Assembly: GCA_001414485.1 (NCBI GenBank)
Contig: LLEY01000181.1
Span: 57,551 to 121,550, forward strand
Length of the DNA stretch: 64,000 nucleotides
Source of the DNA: Calycina herbarum
Lineage: Eukaryota > Ascomycota > Leotiomycetes > Helotiales > Pezizellaceae
Reading direction: 5' to 3'
Position numbers and translations under genes: made by a program. Below are positions 44,736 to 56,771 of the stretch, piece by piece (position 1 is the first letter of the stretch; each line of letters starts with the position of its first letter). A model generated the notes under the pieces. It saw nothing but the letters and a program-made list of their open reading frames with translations, was not told where the DNA came from and made no database searches.

Positions 44736-45685
44736 GATGAAGCAGGAATTTTGACGAGGGGAAAAGGTCTTTGTGAAATTTGAGGAGAGTAGATGCTGAA
44801 TGGGGAAGATAAGAAAGATGTTGAGAGTTAAGATGAACAGCGAAAATTCATGCCTTTTATCTATTTCAACCGAGTCTGCGGACTTGATTGAAAAAAGACT
44901 GAACGATCATCAATAATTCAAGAATTAAAATTAGATTTCTCACAAAAAACATAGCCCGTTTCAAAAACAAAGGATCAAAGTCTTCATTATTCACAGACGC
45001 TAGAGTTTGCGAGATTGACATACATTTGATTCGATCAGATAGTATAAAGGATTTAGAGGGACAAAATATTCATCCTTCTTGTCCTCCAAGTGACCTTTCA
45101 GCCCAAGTAGACGTGAGGCGTAAAAAAAGCATTTTACATCAAACTGGTGACATCAGTAGGCAGTGTTTAATTTCTAATCTCTGTGGTTGGCCGTATGTTA
45201 CGACTAGGTTCGGGTTCCTGTGGCTTATATAGTGATGTGGTGGCCAGCGAAGGATCGATTGGCGTAATCTTATCGGCGTTTCTACGTAAGGTTACCTAAG
45301 ATTATTTTCGGCAACATTTTCAGCCTCACCACCATCGTGAAAAATGCCTGATTCAAGAGTAGTGCGGGGTAGTTCTTTTGCGCTGATAAAATCCTTTTTA
45401 ATTTTACGTAGTGATACAGTAAGGATAGGATTCCTATTCTCCCAATAACCTTGAATTTTGATGTTTCATGTTTCGCGAAGGATGATCAAGGAAGTCCTTC
45501 TGTTGTGGCATTGCTGCTCTATCAAAAAAGATGAATTCTAAAAGACAAAAATTGTGTATATACTCTCTTAGATTTCTCTTTCAATGCCATCTAACAATTC
45601 AAACATCACTCACTTCTTTCTACTTTTTCACTAAACAATCATCACTACTTCAAACTTCTACTTCTTCTCATTTTGGGCAATCAAG
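44736..45685. promoter_or_regulatory. Shared divergent promoter region of two secreted-protein genes
   Basis: About 950 bp between start codons. No gene supported; the small frame 45026-45232 has no motif. TATA-like and pyrimidine-rich stretches occur just upstream of 45686 (CTTTCTACTTTTTCA). Confidence 0.4.
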
Positions 45686-46654
45686 ATGCAACTCCTGCTA
45701 GCAGCCCAATATGCTGCTATCTTAGCATTACAGCTTGTTCCCGTCAACGCACATCCAGCCGAGAACGCAAAAACCAATGCACTTGTTTCACGAGCAGCAG
45801 GCACATACCAAGATCCACACACGGTCGACATGCCATGTACTGGCATGGAAGATGTATGTGAAGCAGACTGTATAGCCATCCTCTGCCACGGAAAAGATCC
45901 AATAATGTAAGCACCACGATTCCCGAACTTGTAGAAAACTAAGATTAATTCGTAATACAGGCAAAAGCTTGCTGGAACATCCGACCAGAAGAAAAAGCAA
46001 AAGGAAGATAATTACAGAAAGAGTGGAGCGTATTTTGTGCCGTTCGATGAACCTGCGGATATGATGAAGAAACGAGGAATTTCCGTGCCGAGCGGCTTAG
46101 CTGCTGGTGCACCAGTTTTCAACAGTGCGGAGGAAACAACATATGAGTCGACACAGCAAGGTGGAACGAACTGCATTATTTTTCCGGTTCCTCGTGACCA
46201 ACAAACCCGTAAGCGACTTACTCACACTTCAATTCTTAGAACTTTGCTAAAGAACATATGATATAGTTCAAGGAGGCAATATGCAAAACCAGTTCGGTCG
46301 TGTTGATGAAGCTCTCAACAATATTCCGGATGGGCAGTGGTTCAAGCAAAGATTCTCATTCTTGAACTCGGATACGTAAGTTTCCAAGTTGGTGAGATCT
46401 AGTTATATACTCGTACTGACTACTGAAACAGACCTCACTGCCTGGCACTTCAACAAACCCCACCGGATGATTCTATTTGCCGCAAGGAGAAGAAGAACAA
46501 GTGGGGATTTGACATGAAGAAATTCGCCTTCATGATGGATCAAGCTGCTAAGAATCCACGAACTTTTACCAACTTGTTTGGCGGATATAAGCGCAAGAGA
46601 AGCGATGGTACATACGAACCAGTCGAAGAAGGCCAAGAGACTCAAGATGAGTAG
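45686..46654 (+). CDS. Secreted protein, NucA/NucB deoxyribonuclease-like
   Basis: Four exons (introns 45907-45960, 46209-46266, 46376-46431) close to exactly 266 residues. The signal peptide is MQLLLAAQYAAILALQLVPVNA, followed by a short pro-like stretch. A Cys-rich opening MPCTGMEDVCEADCIAILCH leads to a linker with lysine runs, then SAEETTYESTQQGGTNCIIF and PVPRDQQT, then LQGGNMQNQFG. Fungal NucA/NucB nucleases share a Cys-rich start, an (D/E)E-x-P/T-(F/Y)-x-ST-xx-GG core and a VPxxxQxxQGG element, so I place it near that family. The first acidic catalytic residue is changed in context (EETTYE instead of DEYPFA), so activity is uncertain. The C-terminus (GFDMKKFAFMMDQAAKNPRT) is family-atypical. 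Secreted nucleases scavenge or act on competitors. Confidence 0.65.
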
Positions 46655-47599
46655 ATAGAAAGAAGACCGGTTATTTCGTGATTAAGCTGGGATTTTGGCT
46701 GTATTTAAAATTTCATGTGTCGCTTACGAAGGAGTTAAGGTATGGCATTTTTAGAATGGTTTTTGATTATTATTGAACCTCACCAAAGGTGCATTTTCGG
46801 ATACCTAGCGAACGCGTGATTAGCTGGGGCCATCTTTCGGTCTCGTAGTAAATAACGAAGAAAGCAATACAAAATGGAGTTGATGTGAATGTGTATCCCT
46901 TCCAAGTTTGAGATGTCTAGAATAAAACGTGCACGATTTTACTCCACTTTTCGATAAAAGCAGCACTTAATTGAGTGCACCTACTACATTGAGGTTGATG
47001 CCTCTTCACAAATCCACTTTAAGCAATTGAGCCTCAAAAAGTGGCCAGTTTTTCTCGAGAGTAGTGGAGCACGAAAGTTACTTGGCCAAAAAGAGTAAAA
47101 TTGCATGAGGTGATTCAAGTGTCGCCACGACTCTCTTTTATCCACAAGTCAAGATCCACAATGCATAAACAAGCCGCACTTACCGAGAAATGATAGATCA
47201 ACCAGACTTTAGGCCCTGGAGTTAAATAAGACGGGCGTAAGTTGATCCCAGTTCCAAAGAAGTAACAGTAATAAGCAAAATAAAACAAAGTTCTTAACAG
47301 TGGTTCTTGTCAGAGTTAGGTTTTGCATAATGAGTTTCATAAGGCTGCATTGTTTTTGTGGGGGGATCTGCCTTGGTTTCAAACAAAAAAGTGGACATGG
47401 AAAACTCGATCGTCGAGTGGATTGAATACTGACCATTAGACTGCCTCCATTCCCGCCGAGGTCGAGAAGCACAAAAATGCCTCAATGATTTTCAACCAGG
47501 GTGACCCCTTTCCCACGTGAACATAAAGCCTAAGACGCGTTTCTACTTTTCCTTCACCTGGCCGAACTTTATTCTTGCTCGTCCAAACAAACCTTCGCC
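46655..47599. other. Intergenic stretch, no gene seen
   Basis: No motif in the short frames at 47209-47485. The last 100 bp is the FMO promoter/leader. Confidence 0.35.
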
Positions 47600-49480
47600 A
47601 TGGTCCTCGGTTCAAAGGTTGTGGAGGTAGCCATCATTGGCGCGGGTAAGGTTCTAAATGGGACAAACTTGGAACTGTAAACTAACGAGAATAAAGGTTG
47701 GTCCGGCCTTGTAGCGGCAAAAACATATCTACGCCTCAGACCCGACGTCAATCTACTAGTTATCGACTCGGATAATACAGTTGGCGGAGTTTGGAGCGCA
47801 GAACGCTTATATCCAAACCTTGTAGCGCAAGTCAAGCATGGATTCTTCAACTACACCGACACGCCCATGCCCATTAGTTCTGATGGCATGGTGACGGGAG
47901 ACATGATTCACGAGTAAGCTATATATGTTGTTTGCTGTATTAGTGAGTGTTTGAACTTGCTGACTTATTCATTTTTCAGCTATCTTCAGACTTACGCTGA
48001 GGATCATGACCTTCTTCGGCGGATTCGCTTCAACACCTTCGTGTCTTCCGTTGAGCGTTGTGAGCGCGGATGGCGAATACACTTCAAAGATTCCCAAGAC
48101 ACAGTGGAAACCGAGAAGTTGCTAGTCAGCCCTGGGGTTGCGTCGATCCCGAGTCTTCCATCGCTTAGCATAAATGACAATTCGATACCCATGATCCATT
48201 CCAAAGAGCTTGGGGTTTCATTACCAGCGCTTGAATCGAAAAATGTTCAGCGAGTCGTTGTTTTGGGTGCAGCAAAGTCTGCTTACGATGCTGTCTATCT
48301 CCTTCTCAAAATGGGAAAGAAGGTTACATGGGTGATTCGACCCAACGGCGCAGGTCCATTGGCTATTCTACCATCCGAACTATTTGGATATTTTCGCAGT
48401 ATCGGGGTTGCATCTACTCGAATAATGACATATCTGTCCCCTTCAATCCTCAATACCAAAGGCGTCTTGGCCAGTTTCTTCCACAGAACCATGATTGGCC
48501 GTTTTTTCACCCGGACTTTCTGGGGCGTGACAAACTATGTTTGCAATCTCCATGGCGGCTACAATAAGAGCCCCCAAGTTGCATCTTTGAAACCCGATAT
48601 TGACCCCCTGGGTATTTTCTACGCAAATTCAGGGCTGGGCGTTGTAACCCTACCCGATTTCTGGAAGGTCATTCATGATGGCGATGTGGAAATCGCCCGT
48701 GAACTTCCCCAAAGTATATCTCAAGGATTTCTTCAATATTCTTCCGGCAGGAGCATCGCGGCAGATCAAATTGTTGCCTGCACAGGTTGGGGGGATCATT
48801 TTGGAATGTTCGATGCCTCACTTAAAACCGAAATGGGGCTTCCAAGTTGTCAACAGGGTGAGACAGATGGACCACGAGACTTTTCCTGGGACCAAGACGA
48901 TATTGACGCAACGAAATCCGTCAATAGACAATTACCCCTTCTGAATATGCCACCCAAGTTGAAGAATCCCCTACCGAATGAGCCGCAGCAGAAATGGAGA
49001 CTGTTCAGAAGAGCGATTCCTCTCAAATTCGCACTGGAAAAGGACCGATCTTTTGCCATCCTCAACCAACTTCACACTGTTCAAACTCCTCTAGTAGCTG
49101 AAGTGCAGGCTTTGTGGACAATATTGTACCTGCTTGGTGAGATTGCCTTACCCGAAGAAGCCGAAATGCGAAAAGAAATTGCCGAGTGGAATGTTTGGAC
49201 AAAGAAACGGTACCTTAGTCAGGGCGCTAAATTCCCATATAGTATATATGATTTTCTTCCGGTAAGCTTTCCATTTCTTCCCGGTCATGTTCAATGACAA
49301 GTGTTTTCTCGCCAACTTGCAATGTTCACCGCTAACTTGAAGAAGTACGTTGACACGCTGTGTCGAGATATGGGCATCAAATCAAACAGAAAGGGGAACC
49401 CCTTCTCGGAAATGTTTTCAGCATACAAACCAGAAGATTTCAACGGTTTCGTAGACGAGTATTTGGCTAAACGCCGTTAG
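47600..49480 (+). CDS. Flavin-containing monooxygenase (FMO-like)
   Basis: Four exons (introns 47646-47696, 47914-47979, 49262-49342) close to exactly 560 residues. The FAD site is AIIGAGWSGLVAAKTYLR (GxGxSG, residues about 11-28), split by the first intron at its glycine, followed by VIDSDNTVGGVWSAERLYPN. The NADP site is VVVLGAAKSAYDAVYLLLK, where Ala replaces the second Gly, as in many fungal members. The carboxyl half contains IVACTGWGDHFGMF (ATG-like motif) and FSWDQDDIDATKSV. It then has a membrane-flavoured stretch and ends in DEYLAKRR. FMOs oxygenate soft nucleophiles or ketones; fungal ones often sit in metabolite clusters. The C-terminal exon (KYVDTLCRDMGIKSNRKGNP) is supported by the family's usual ending. 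No lesion, in contrast to the BVMO at 4.5 kb. Confidence 0.88.
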
Positions 49481-49995
49481 ATTTTTCTTTTATTGGTTGT
49501 ATAATTTTCAGTCGCGTTTATTGCTGGAAGATGAAAGTTTGTACAGTAGTTTTGCTGGCCAAAAATGATCCTTTTTCATTGGCATTTATCTAAGTCTCTT
49601 TCGCCTATTATCACAAACCTAATCCGATAAGCGACTCCATTCTCCCCTCTGATAATAAAAATTTTGAGGAACCGCACAGGTTCATAAACTGATCTTCCAA
49701 TAATCACGAGATCGACAGCAAAAAACCTCCCCTTAAGGTCTGCTGGATCGATGTGCCTCGTACGGCTCTACTCGAACTTGGTAGTTATGACGAATGTTTA
49801 ACCTGTTATTTGGCTCAGAAATACTCGGTATTAGTTGCTGGACTTATTCGACCATGGACATTCAGCGACGAGGCTCAAACCTTGAAAAACTAATAAAAAT
49901 CTCATATGTCAGCCCTTTCTCCAAATCTTCAAGTTTGAATTTTCTATAGGTTGGTAAGCCTCTATAATAAATGATCGTTAGTCGTAAATTGATGG
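49481..49995. other. Intergenic stretch
   Basis: Nothing recognised beyond the FMO 3' flank. Confidence 0.3.
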
Positions 49996-50388
49996 CTAGC
50001 TATGTTTGAGGCAATGCATGAAAACACCAAGTATATCTTGAGAGATTTTTCGGTGTAGCTGTGCTAAAATGGGATTACTACTAGTGTAGTCAATCAATCC
50101 TGCTGCAAACTGTTTCCCTGATACCTTGTCCCACCACACCTTCTCACCAGAGCGCGTAAACGCCCCTAGGTCTTCAACAAAAATATGACCGCCAATCCGA
50201 TTTTGGGTAAGCAGACCTTGGATTGACCAATCAAGTGTTTTCTGGCCTACATGTTGAAAACCCTGGCTATCTTGGCGCACATAAGCGCTCTGTGGATGAT
50301 ACTTAGCCACAACCCTTCTGACCTTTCTCCCCTTTCTGCCTTCGGCTGAAAAGCCACTTTTCATGCTCTTGAGTTGCAATCTACCCAT
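49996..50388 (-). CDS. Unrecognised 130-codon open frame
   Basis: The frame reads like protein (GFQHVGQKTLDWSIQGLLTQ, then GGHIFVEDLGAFTRSGEKVW), with balanced composition. It has no motif I know, no signal peptide and no obvious splice partner. It may be a fragment of a decayed gene or a lineage-specific ORF. Confidence 0.3.
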   Translation of the reverse strand: MGRLQLKSMKSGFSAEGRKGRKVRRVVAKYHPQSAYVRQDSQGFQHVGQKTLDWSIQGLLTQNRIGGHIFVEDLGAFTRSGEKVWWDKVSGKQFAAGLIDYTSSNPILAQLHRKISQDILGVFMHCLKHS

Positions 50389-50550
50389 ATATTTGACCTT
50401 TAATTCTGCTCCTATCTGGATATTAATTTACTCTTCATGTCATTCAAAATTTAGTCTTACGTATTCCATCTATCGCTTCTTCTTTTCAAATTTCAACTTC
50501 TATATTCTATCCCTTAATCTTAATCTTGCCGTCTTTTCAAATTGCCCAGA
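50389..50550. other. Leader region of PAN-type gene
   Basis: The plus frame from 50363 is hydrophobic (FNFYILSLNLNLAVFSNCPE) and could carry the signal peptide of the downstream protein, one base out of frame with it near 50555. Confidence 0.3.
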
Positions 50551-51730
50551 ATGTCCGAGTCCGATGACACCTATACAACACCCAAAGGGTTAACCTTTTC
50601 CATCTACAACGACCTAAATAAAGCGGGTGGTAACAGACCATCATGGAGCAAACAGCATTCAGCAATGCCTCGACGAATGCTCCGAGCGCGCAGGGTTTCT
50701 CTGCAGAGGGGTAGCATTCGACTATTCAAGCAAAATATGTTATTTCAAGAATTCCACCTTCACTACTGAAAACGCACGGTCCGAAACTGGAGTGATCCTC
50801 GGAGTTGTTACAAACCGAACACAAATACAAGAGCTCTCCCCAGCATGCCCAAACAGTGGACAGACGCAGAACGGCTTCAACTTTACTATATACTGCGACC
50901 AGGATATGCCAGGAGGCGATCTATGTAGCGATCAGAATCCTGGATGTCGAACACATACGGAAACTCTAGTAGAGTGCTTGGAGTTCTGTTCAACGAGCCA
51001 TCCGCTTTGTACAGGTGTTTCGTGGGACTCCACACTTCAGTCTGGTTTCCTGAATTGCTATCCTAAGAATGCCATCGCACAGAACTTCGACAAGGGCCTC
51101 ATCTCTCATGTCAACCGAACCAGTGCAAAAGCGACTTTGCGAGCTACGACAGACGATTGCTCTCGCTCTAGTGCCACGGTTTTGGCAAAAGGTCAGGAGA
51201 AATTCACACTGGCGTGTAACGAGGACCGTCCGGAGAATGATATGGCGGTGATACATACAGATTTGAGGGATGCGTGTATCGATTTTTGCATAAGAAATTG
51301 TGTTGGTGTTGTGTTTGATGCAAATATGAAAGGTAGGTTTGAGAACTGCTATCTTAAGTCTGCTGTTGGAGAGCCACTGGCCAATCAGAATGGCCTTCGC
51401 TCGATAGGTCTTACCTTTACCCTGAGACAAAATGGAATCAGTAACTCAACTTTGAATGCCTTCTCTCCTCCGCCAAAGAATAACTTAAGTCAAACTCTGA
51501 TCGTAGGTCTAATTACTGGACCTATTGTAGGAGTTGTGGTTTTTTGCGCAGTACTCCGGTGGTGGCGTGTGAGAAGAAGAAGAAGAAAGGAAGACATGAA
51601 AAGGAACAACATCTCACAGGGGGAGATACAGAAATCGGAGCTGAGTGCTGATAGTGTGGAGGTACAGAAATACGAGCTGGATAATTCGTCAAATCGGTGG
51701 GAGCTGGAAGGGAACGCAGGTGGATCGTGA
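50551..51730 (+). pseudogene. PAN/apple-like repeat protein with C-terminal membrane anchor, frameshifted
   Basis: Three related Cys-rich modules can be aligned by eye. They open TPKGLTFSIYNDLNKAGG, GFNFTIYCDQDMPGGDLCSD and GQEKFTLACNEDRPENDMAV. Each is followed by a C-x3-C pair (QQCLDECS, VECLEFCS, DACIDFCI) and a late NCY/ICY (KICYFK, LNCYPK, ENCYLK), the PAN pattern. A single-span anchor LIVGLITGPIVGVVVFCAVL and a basic tail RRRRRKED follow, giving a type-I surface protein topology. Module 1 is broken: the opening up to KAGG and the continuation VTDHHGANSIQQCLDECS lie in different frames, meeting near 50624. A second slip near 50555 may separate the signal peptide. Two 1-nt slips in AT-poor coding sequence may be real or assembly errors. 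PAN modules bind carbohydrate or protein. Confidence 0.6.
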
Positions 51731-52671
51731 ACGTTTGTAATACTAGTTGCATGCTGGACAGCAACTTTAGGTTGTGTAGACGTAGTGGAGGTAACTTTGA
51801 ACGGAAAATGTTTCATAGTCACAATTTAAATGATATCATTCCTTCAAGACTTGTTATATCATAAGTACTGTCATTAACGCCTACATAGTTTTAATCCCTG
51901 TCGCTTCATCGTGGCGATTTTAATAAACTCGGCCCCTCTTTTAGCAAAACACCTAATAATTCAATTTAAACAATGAGACTTTTGTCACAAATTATGAACT
52001 CAAACTGTCACTTTCATGAGTGAGAAGAAACTCTTCCTTATTAATGGACCGAAATTCCAACGAGACTGGTCGCCAGATATTTTCTGCAAGTAGAATTGGT
52101 GTATCTTCTTCTACGTCATCGTGTTTCCTTTTTCTCTCCTTCTGCCCCATGTTGTCAAAACACGGAATTACATGAGAAAACTTTCATTGCGAGATCTAGC
52201 ACAGATTTATTGCTTGTTACAGATGTCAAAGACTTTCACTATCTGAAACTTACTTTCCTCCAAAGCCCTCTCAATCAAGATGATTTAATGGGATTACTTG
52301 AGAGTCATTGGTTTTTGTTGTTCCAAGCCTCCTCCGATCATCGGCCATACTTACTGGGAGCCTTGATATCTATGCCCTGCTTTTGGATAACTCTTTAGGA
52401 GTAAGCTGGCGAGTAAGCCACGAGTAAGCTAGCAATTATTTCATGCGGAGGTTAGGAGTGTTGATTCAATACTCTCTTTTTGGTTCTAACTCTTTGCGAG
52501 TAAGCTGTTCTTCAGACAGTGAGCTAGTAAGCTGTAAGTAAGCTGGTAGAATGGTAGCATGGTGGTGGGTGCTGGATAGAATAAACCAGACACTCACGTG
52601 TTGTTTATCTATTTTTGGTTTTGGGTGCATATTATGTTACATCTGGTACCTGGGTCTCTGACATAAGTTCA
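51731..52671. other. Intergenic stretch with short tandem motif
   Basis: No gene supported. Around 52398-52550 the motif GAGTAAGCTGG/CGAGTAAGCTAG recurs irregularly at least six times, a degenerate short repeat. Nothing else noted. Confidence 0.4.
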
Positions 52672-52830
52672 TACCTGCCTGTCCTAGTCACTTGTTCTAC
52701 CTTTCTATAATAATAGCAGCCTATTGTCCTGACTCTATAGGTTAATTATAAATTATTCAAATTATTTAGAATAATTAACGAATTGCTCTAGAAAGCTAGA
52801 ACAACGGATTAGATAGACAGGTACGAATCT
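52672..52830. mobile_element. Relic of family A element (interior only)
   Basis: CATACCTGCCTGTCC near 52674 pairs with GATAGACAGGTACGAA near 52815-52830. The sequence between is an A/T-rich imperfect palindrome (GGTTAATTATAAATTATTC...GAATAATTAACG). This matches the interior of the elements at 22388 and 11983, but the outer GGTGGACAG/CTGTCCACC ends are gone. It lies at the edge of an AT-rich block, consistent with erosion by RIP. Confidence 0.5.
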
Positions 52831-53990
52831 AAAGTATTATAGTAGATACTATAGTATTAAGATTAGACTTTATTAAGAGTTATAAATAAAATAAGTTTCT
52901 TATTAAACTAACTAATAAGGTTAAAGTATATTAACTAGTCCATGGATTTATATAGACTTCTTAACTATATTAATAGTCTAATTAAGTAAACAGAGACAAA
53001 TTTAGTAACTATTACTAATAGCTTTAAGTATACGTTATTAATTCTATATTATAGAATTAACTTATAACTATTAGTATTAAAAAGAATAGAGATTCTATAT
53101 TAGATATTTTCTAAACTATATATTTAATATTATAATAAAGTAAAAAGAGAAGTTCTCTCTAGTATAGAACAATAGTTGCTTTTAGATTTAGTCTTTACTA
53201 AGTAGAAGAAAGAAAGTATATCTTCTATTTTATAACTTTATAGGATTCTAGGTTCTAGAAAGAGTAAGCTTATATAAGTATTATATAAGCTTCTAAAACT
53301 TAAAGATATACTAAGATTATAGATCTATTATAATTAAAGACACTAAAAAGGCTTTCTAAAATAGTTATAGCCTATTCCTAGTATTTTTCTACTGTTTATA
53401 AAACACTATAGAACTTATACGTTTAAACCCTAGTACTATTATAGTAAGCATGGCCTGTTAGCTATCTTATGTCTAACTAGGCCTTCCTCTACTCTCTCTA
53501 ACAGTAGTAGCTTATAAGAAACGAGAGATAGAGAGATTCGCTTCTAGATTATTAGGTATAGATAAAAGTTATATACTAATTATCTAGCTTTTAGCCTAAT
53601 ATCCTATAATAACTATTCTAATTAATACGCTTAATAAGTGCGATTTAGAGAGACGAGAAGACCTCTCAGAGGTTGTAGAGTTAATTCTTTAAGAATTAAT
53701 AAGTTTAGTTAAGATTTTTATCATAAGTTATAATAACTAAGATATTGTCTAGTATTTACGAAATTATCTTAACCTTTAGCTCTTATCTGAAAAAAACAAG
53801 GACGATATTAATTTCTTTATCTAAAAAGAAATAAGCTCTCTTGTTTTAAAAGGAAAGCTGCTCTGTTTAAGCACTAGTAGAGAGACTTTGAAGATAGAGA
53901 TTATTAAACAGGTTACGAAAGATGCTGATAGCATGTTAGTACTCTCTAGAAGCGTGAACTATGCTCCGTCTTACTAACCTAATTATTAGG
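52831..53990. repeat. AT-rich RIP-like repeat relic
   Basis: Over about 1.1 kb the sequence is very A/T-rich with abundant TA steps, almost no CpA or CpG, and stops in all frames. Plus-strand remnants such as CGTTTAAACCC and a run translating loosely to RLLGIDKSY hint that it was once coding, but no transposase family can be named. The abrupt borders with ordinary sequence on both sides suggest an inserted repeat. Confidence 0.6.
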
Positions 53991-55428
53991 TTCTGATAGG
54001 CGAGTCTGTAACTATAAAACTTGTGTAGCCTTTGGACTGATGAAGGTGTTCGGGAGAGACTTAGAAGACTGCCATAGAAGCTAGAGGACCTTTATCTTGA
54101 ACTATACGAGTTGCTAATTAAAACTCCTGCGGACGCCGATTGTGAAGTCACTATTAATACTTTGAGTTGGCTCCTCTGCGCTTAAAGGAGGCTAATATCT
54201 GCCGAATTCATCGCTGTATTATTAACAACCCTACAGCGACAGTTCCGCCATTTGACCAAGGAGCACGTCCTAGAGATGTGTGTACCCTCGTAATGTTGTG
54301 TATCAAAGATCTTCTCTGGTGATTCGTCGTTTGGCCGGTTCGCTATACATGTACGTTATCCTTAGAAAATTGTTGCAAAAATGCTTTGAATTGTGCCTCA
54401 AACTCTTTAAGAGAGTAAGAGAGAAGTAGGGGTTATATACACGTAGAAATACTTCTAGAGTATTCTATTTCACGTGATTAGCCTTGACTCCAGAACCTTC
54501 TCCAAGGTGTTGATTATAAATCCAACAAAAATAATAAACAGAAAATCATTTCAATAACTCTCTTATAATTATATATAGAAGCACCTGGTTGGGAGTCGAG
54601 CGGTTTCTATTTCTCTGTGTGTTGTCAAGTGCAGGGGGGGGGGGGGGGCTGCAGTGATACTTGGATTAAGCCAGAAGACTAGTTTGACGGAGGGATTTTA
54701 GATATGAATTGTTGATTGTGGTGCAAAATGTATAGTCATCTAAAGAGTGATTGTATTTGTCTGTCTAAGAGAGTGTAAAGAGGAAGATGTCCTCGAGTAC
54801 TTATACATGCAGTATGAAGCTATGCCTAATCTGGACACAACGTGACCATCGTCTGATATGAATAAACTTCGTTGACATTTTGAAAATTGTTTACCCACTA
54901 GATGTGTTGGTATGACTTGGTGGTCATTAGCGTGATGCGAAGTAAAAAGAGTATAATATCGATTCGTGCATACCGAGTAAAGCTAGCTACTCAGTTTACT
55001 TAAATAGACCTTAAGCGAGAAGGTCACGTGGAGTGCTATTCACTCATTATTATACCGACAAGATGCAAAAGAGAGATTTTAAATTTGACTCTGAATTTGT
55101 TGAGACTTGATTTTTTAGCACAGAGGAGACTGGGTATAAGGGGGGGGGGTTGAGCCTAGCTCCCTGTGTACGAAATCCCCCTCCCCCCTGTGCGCTTTCA
55201 ACTTTTACAGCTCAGTGTAAGTTAGTTAAAAGGAAAAAAATCACGAGGGTGAAATTCAATCACATAATATAGCTTGACATGGACTTTAAGGAAGTTGAAG
55301 TAAGAAAAATTAAAAATAGATATCTGGAACAAAGCTAACCTCTTATCTATCAAAATGTGTCCTTGGGAATAAAGCAAACTCCTATCCCACAGTATGGCAC
55401 GAGTTGAGTTTGAAATTAAGAGCGGAAC
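53991..55428. other. Gene-poor stretch with two G-tracts
   Basis: No open frame of note. A run of 15 G at 54634-54648 and a run of 10 G at 55140-55149 are the only clear features; both could stall sequencing and assembly. The region 53990-54400 is less AT-rich than its left neighbour and may hold an eroded coding remnant. Confidence 0.4.
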
Positions 55429-55926
55429 TCAACTTACACATCTCCAAGACTTATGAGGATGTCCAGGATCCGTAGTATGAAGTGTATACAGCTCAACTGC
55501 GTCAACCTCCCTAAAGATATTGCAATCCCTCTCCTTGTGAAAAGAACAAGAATACTGATCCGACTTCAAGTCGTCTACCCTAAACCAAAGCGACAACAGA
55601 AGTAAGGAATTATTCTGACAATTCATGATTTGCGTTGACCGATATCTACTTCCTCCTTTGTACCCCTACAAGTCTATCCTGGCCAGTCATCTCCGAAATT
55701 AAGGCATGCGAATCCTATCTGATCATCAGGTTTTCCGACATAGCGATTTATGAAAGTTTCACCCCTTGGTTAGTAGCCGTTGTCGGGTTTTTCTTCGTGC
55801 TGGGACACCACCACTTTTTCTGAGAATTAATTTTTGGTTCTTAGAACGAAGGGACTGGAAAGACTTACAATGAAAATATGCGGAGACAGTGGTAAAAGCA
55901 AGGGGAATGAGCCAAGCCAGTTTCAT
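55429..55926 (-). pseudogene. Small secreted Cys-containing protein, decayed
   Basis: The first exon (start 55926) reads MKLAWLIPLAFTTVSAYFH, a good signal peptide, and ends at GTAAGT. After the acceptor near 55824 the frame gives VVVSQHEEKPDNGY, stop, then ETFINRYVGKPDDQIGFACL and further stops. Later, in another frame, comes NCQNNSLLLLSLWFRVDDLK and DQYSCSFHKERDCNIFREVD. The pieces look like one Cys-containing secreted protein with at least two stops and a frame change. I infer a pseudogene. An unusual splice pattern could rescue part of it. Confidence 0.4.
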
Positions 55927-56771
55927 GTTGGTGGCTAATCGAAGTGATAGAAGTTTTTCAGAAATATGGTAATTTCGTCTGTCGAGAGGTGTCGAGTTGC
56001 TGGAGAGGGAAGTGGCTATAATAGCTATTTCTACCCAGTTTCTGCCTTGATCTGCTAAAATATTTTATTTGGGCCGTGCAAAAATTACCACTATCGTTTA
56101 CAGTGTACTGGAGAGGCCAGTTACTCCTAGCCTCCATGAAGCTCTTTTCCGTCTGCGTGAATGAAAATTCCAATAATCACGATTGACTAAGTAGGTTTGA
56201 ATGACACCTATGGTGTAGTTCATCTCGCCGCTTGATGATCCTGCTTGTGGGATTATGGGCCATCTCAGATTCGGAATTTCGGATTCTACTGAGGCAATTG
56301 GATCCTCCTCGTGTTTAGGCCATGTGTACCTATCGAATTGAGCCACCCCTCTGCTAACTAGGACAACTTCCTCTCGTGAGAAGCTTGCCACAGAATCTTT
56401 TCATAGTATTCAATATTTTTTTGAATTGGAAAAGCAGCCCCCATACAAGCGACCAACTGACAACAGCCATTTCCAATTAACTGGGAGATCATGTTTACTT
56501 TGGACGCATTCGTGTGGTCCCGACCAAACACTGAGATTGAAAAGTTTGATCAATAGAGCTTATGTAAGAGTTAACAAATGATCTATACGAAGAGGCTATT
56601 TATTGATTGGATAGGGGTTGTGGTAACACTGAGCTTGACGGCGGCTAATCCGATACTTTGCCACGGCTTCCCACTATCAAAGCGAAATTTCTTCTTCAAT
56701 TAGAGTGTCAAAAGTTCTCAACAAGTCTCCCTTCGTTTCAAGGTTATCAAATCACCTCAAAGTAACCAGAG
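55927..56771. other. Intergenic stretch
   Basis: A minus-strand frame at 56098-56391 (97 codons, contains SFSREEVVLVSRGVAQFDRY) reads somewhat protein-like but is unrecognised. No repeats or RNA genes seen. Confidence 0.3.

Noticed and set aside
52831..53990. Named transposase in the AT-rich block
   Set aside because: Only loose, stop-riddled similarity to coding sequence remains; assigning a family would be guesswork.
54634..54648. G-tract as a G-quadruplex regulatory site
   Set aside because: It is one uninterrupted run of 15 G with no gene nearby; it is more likely a homopolymer expansion or assembly weak point.
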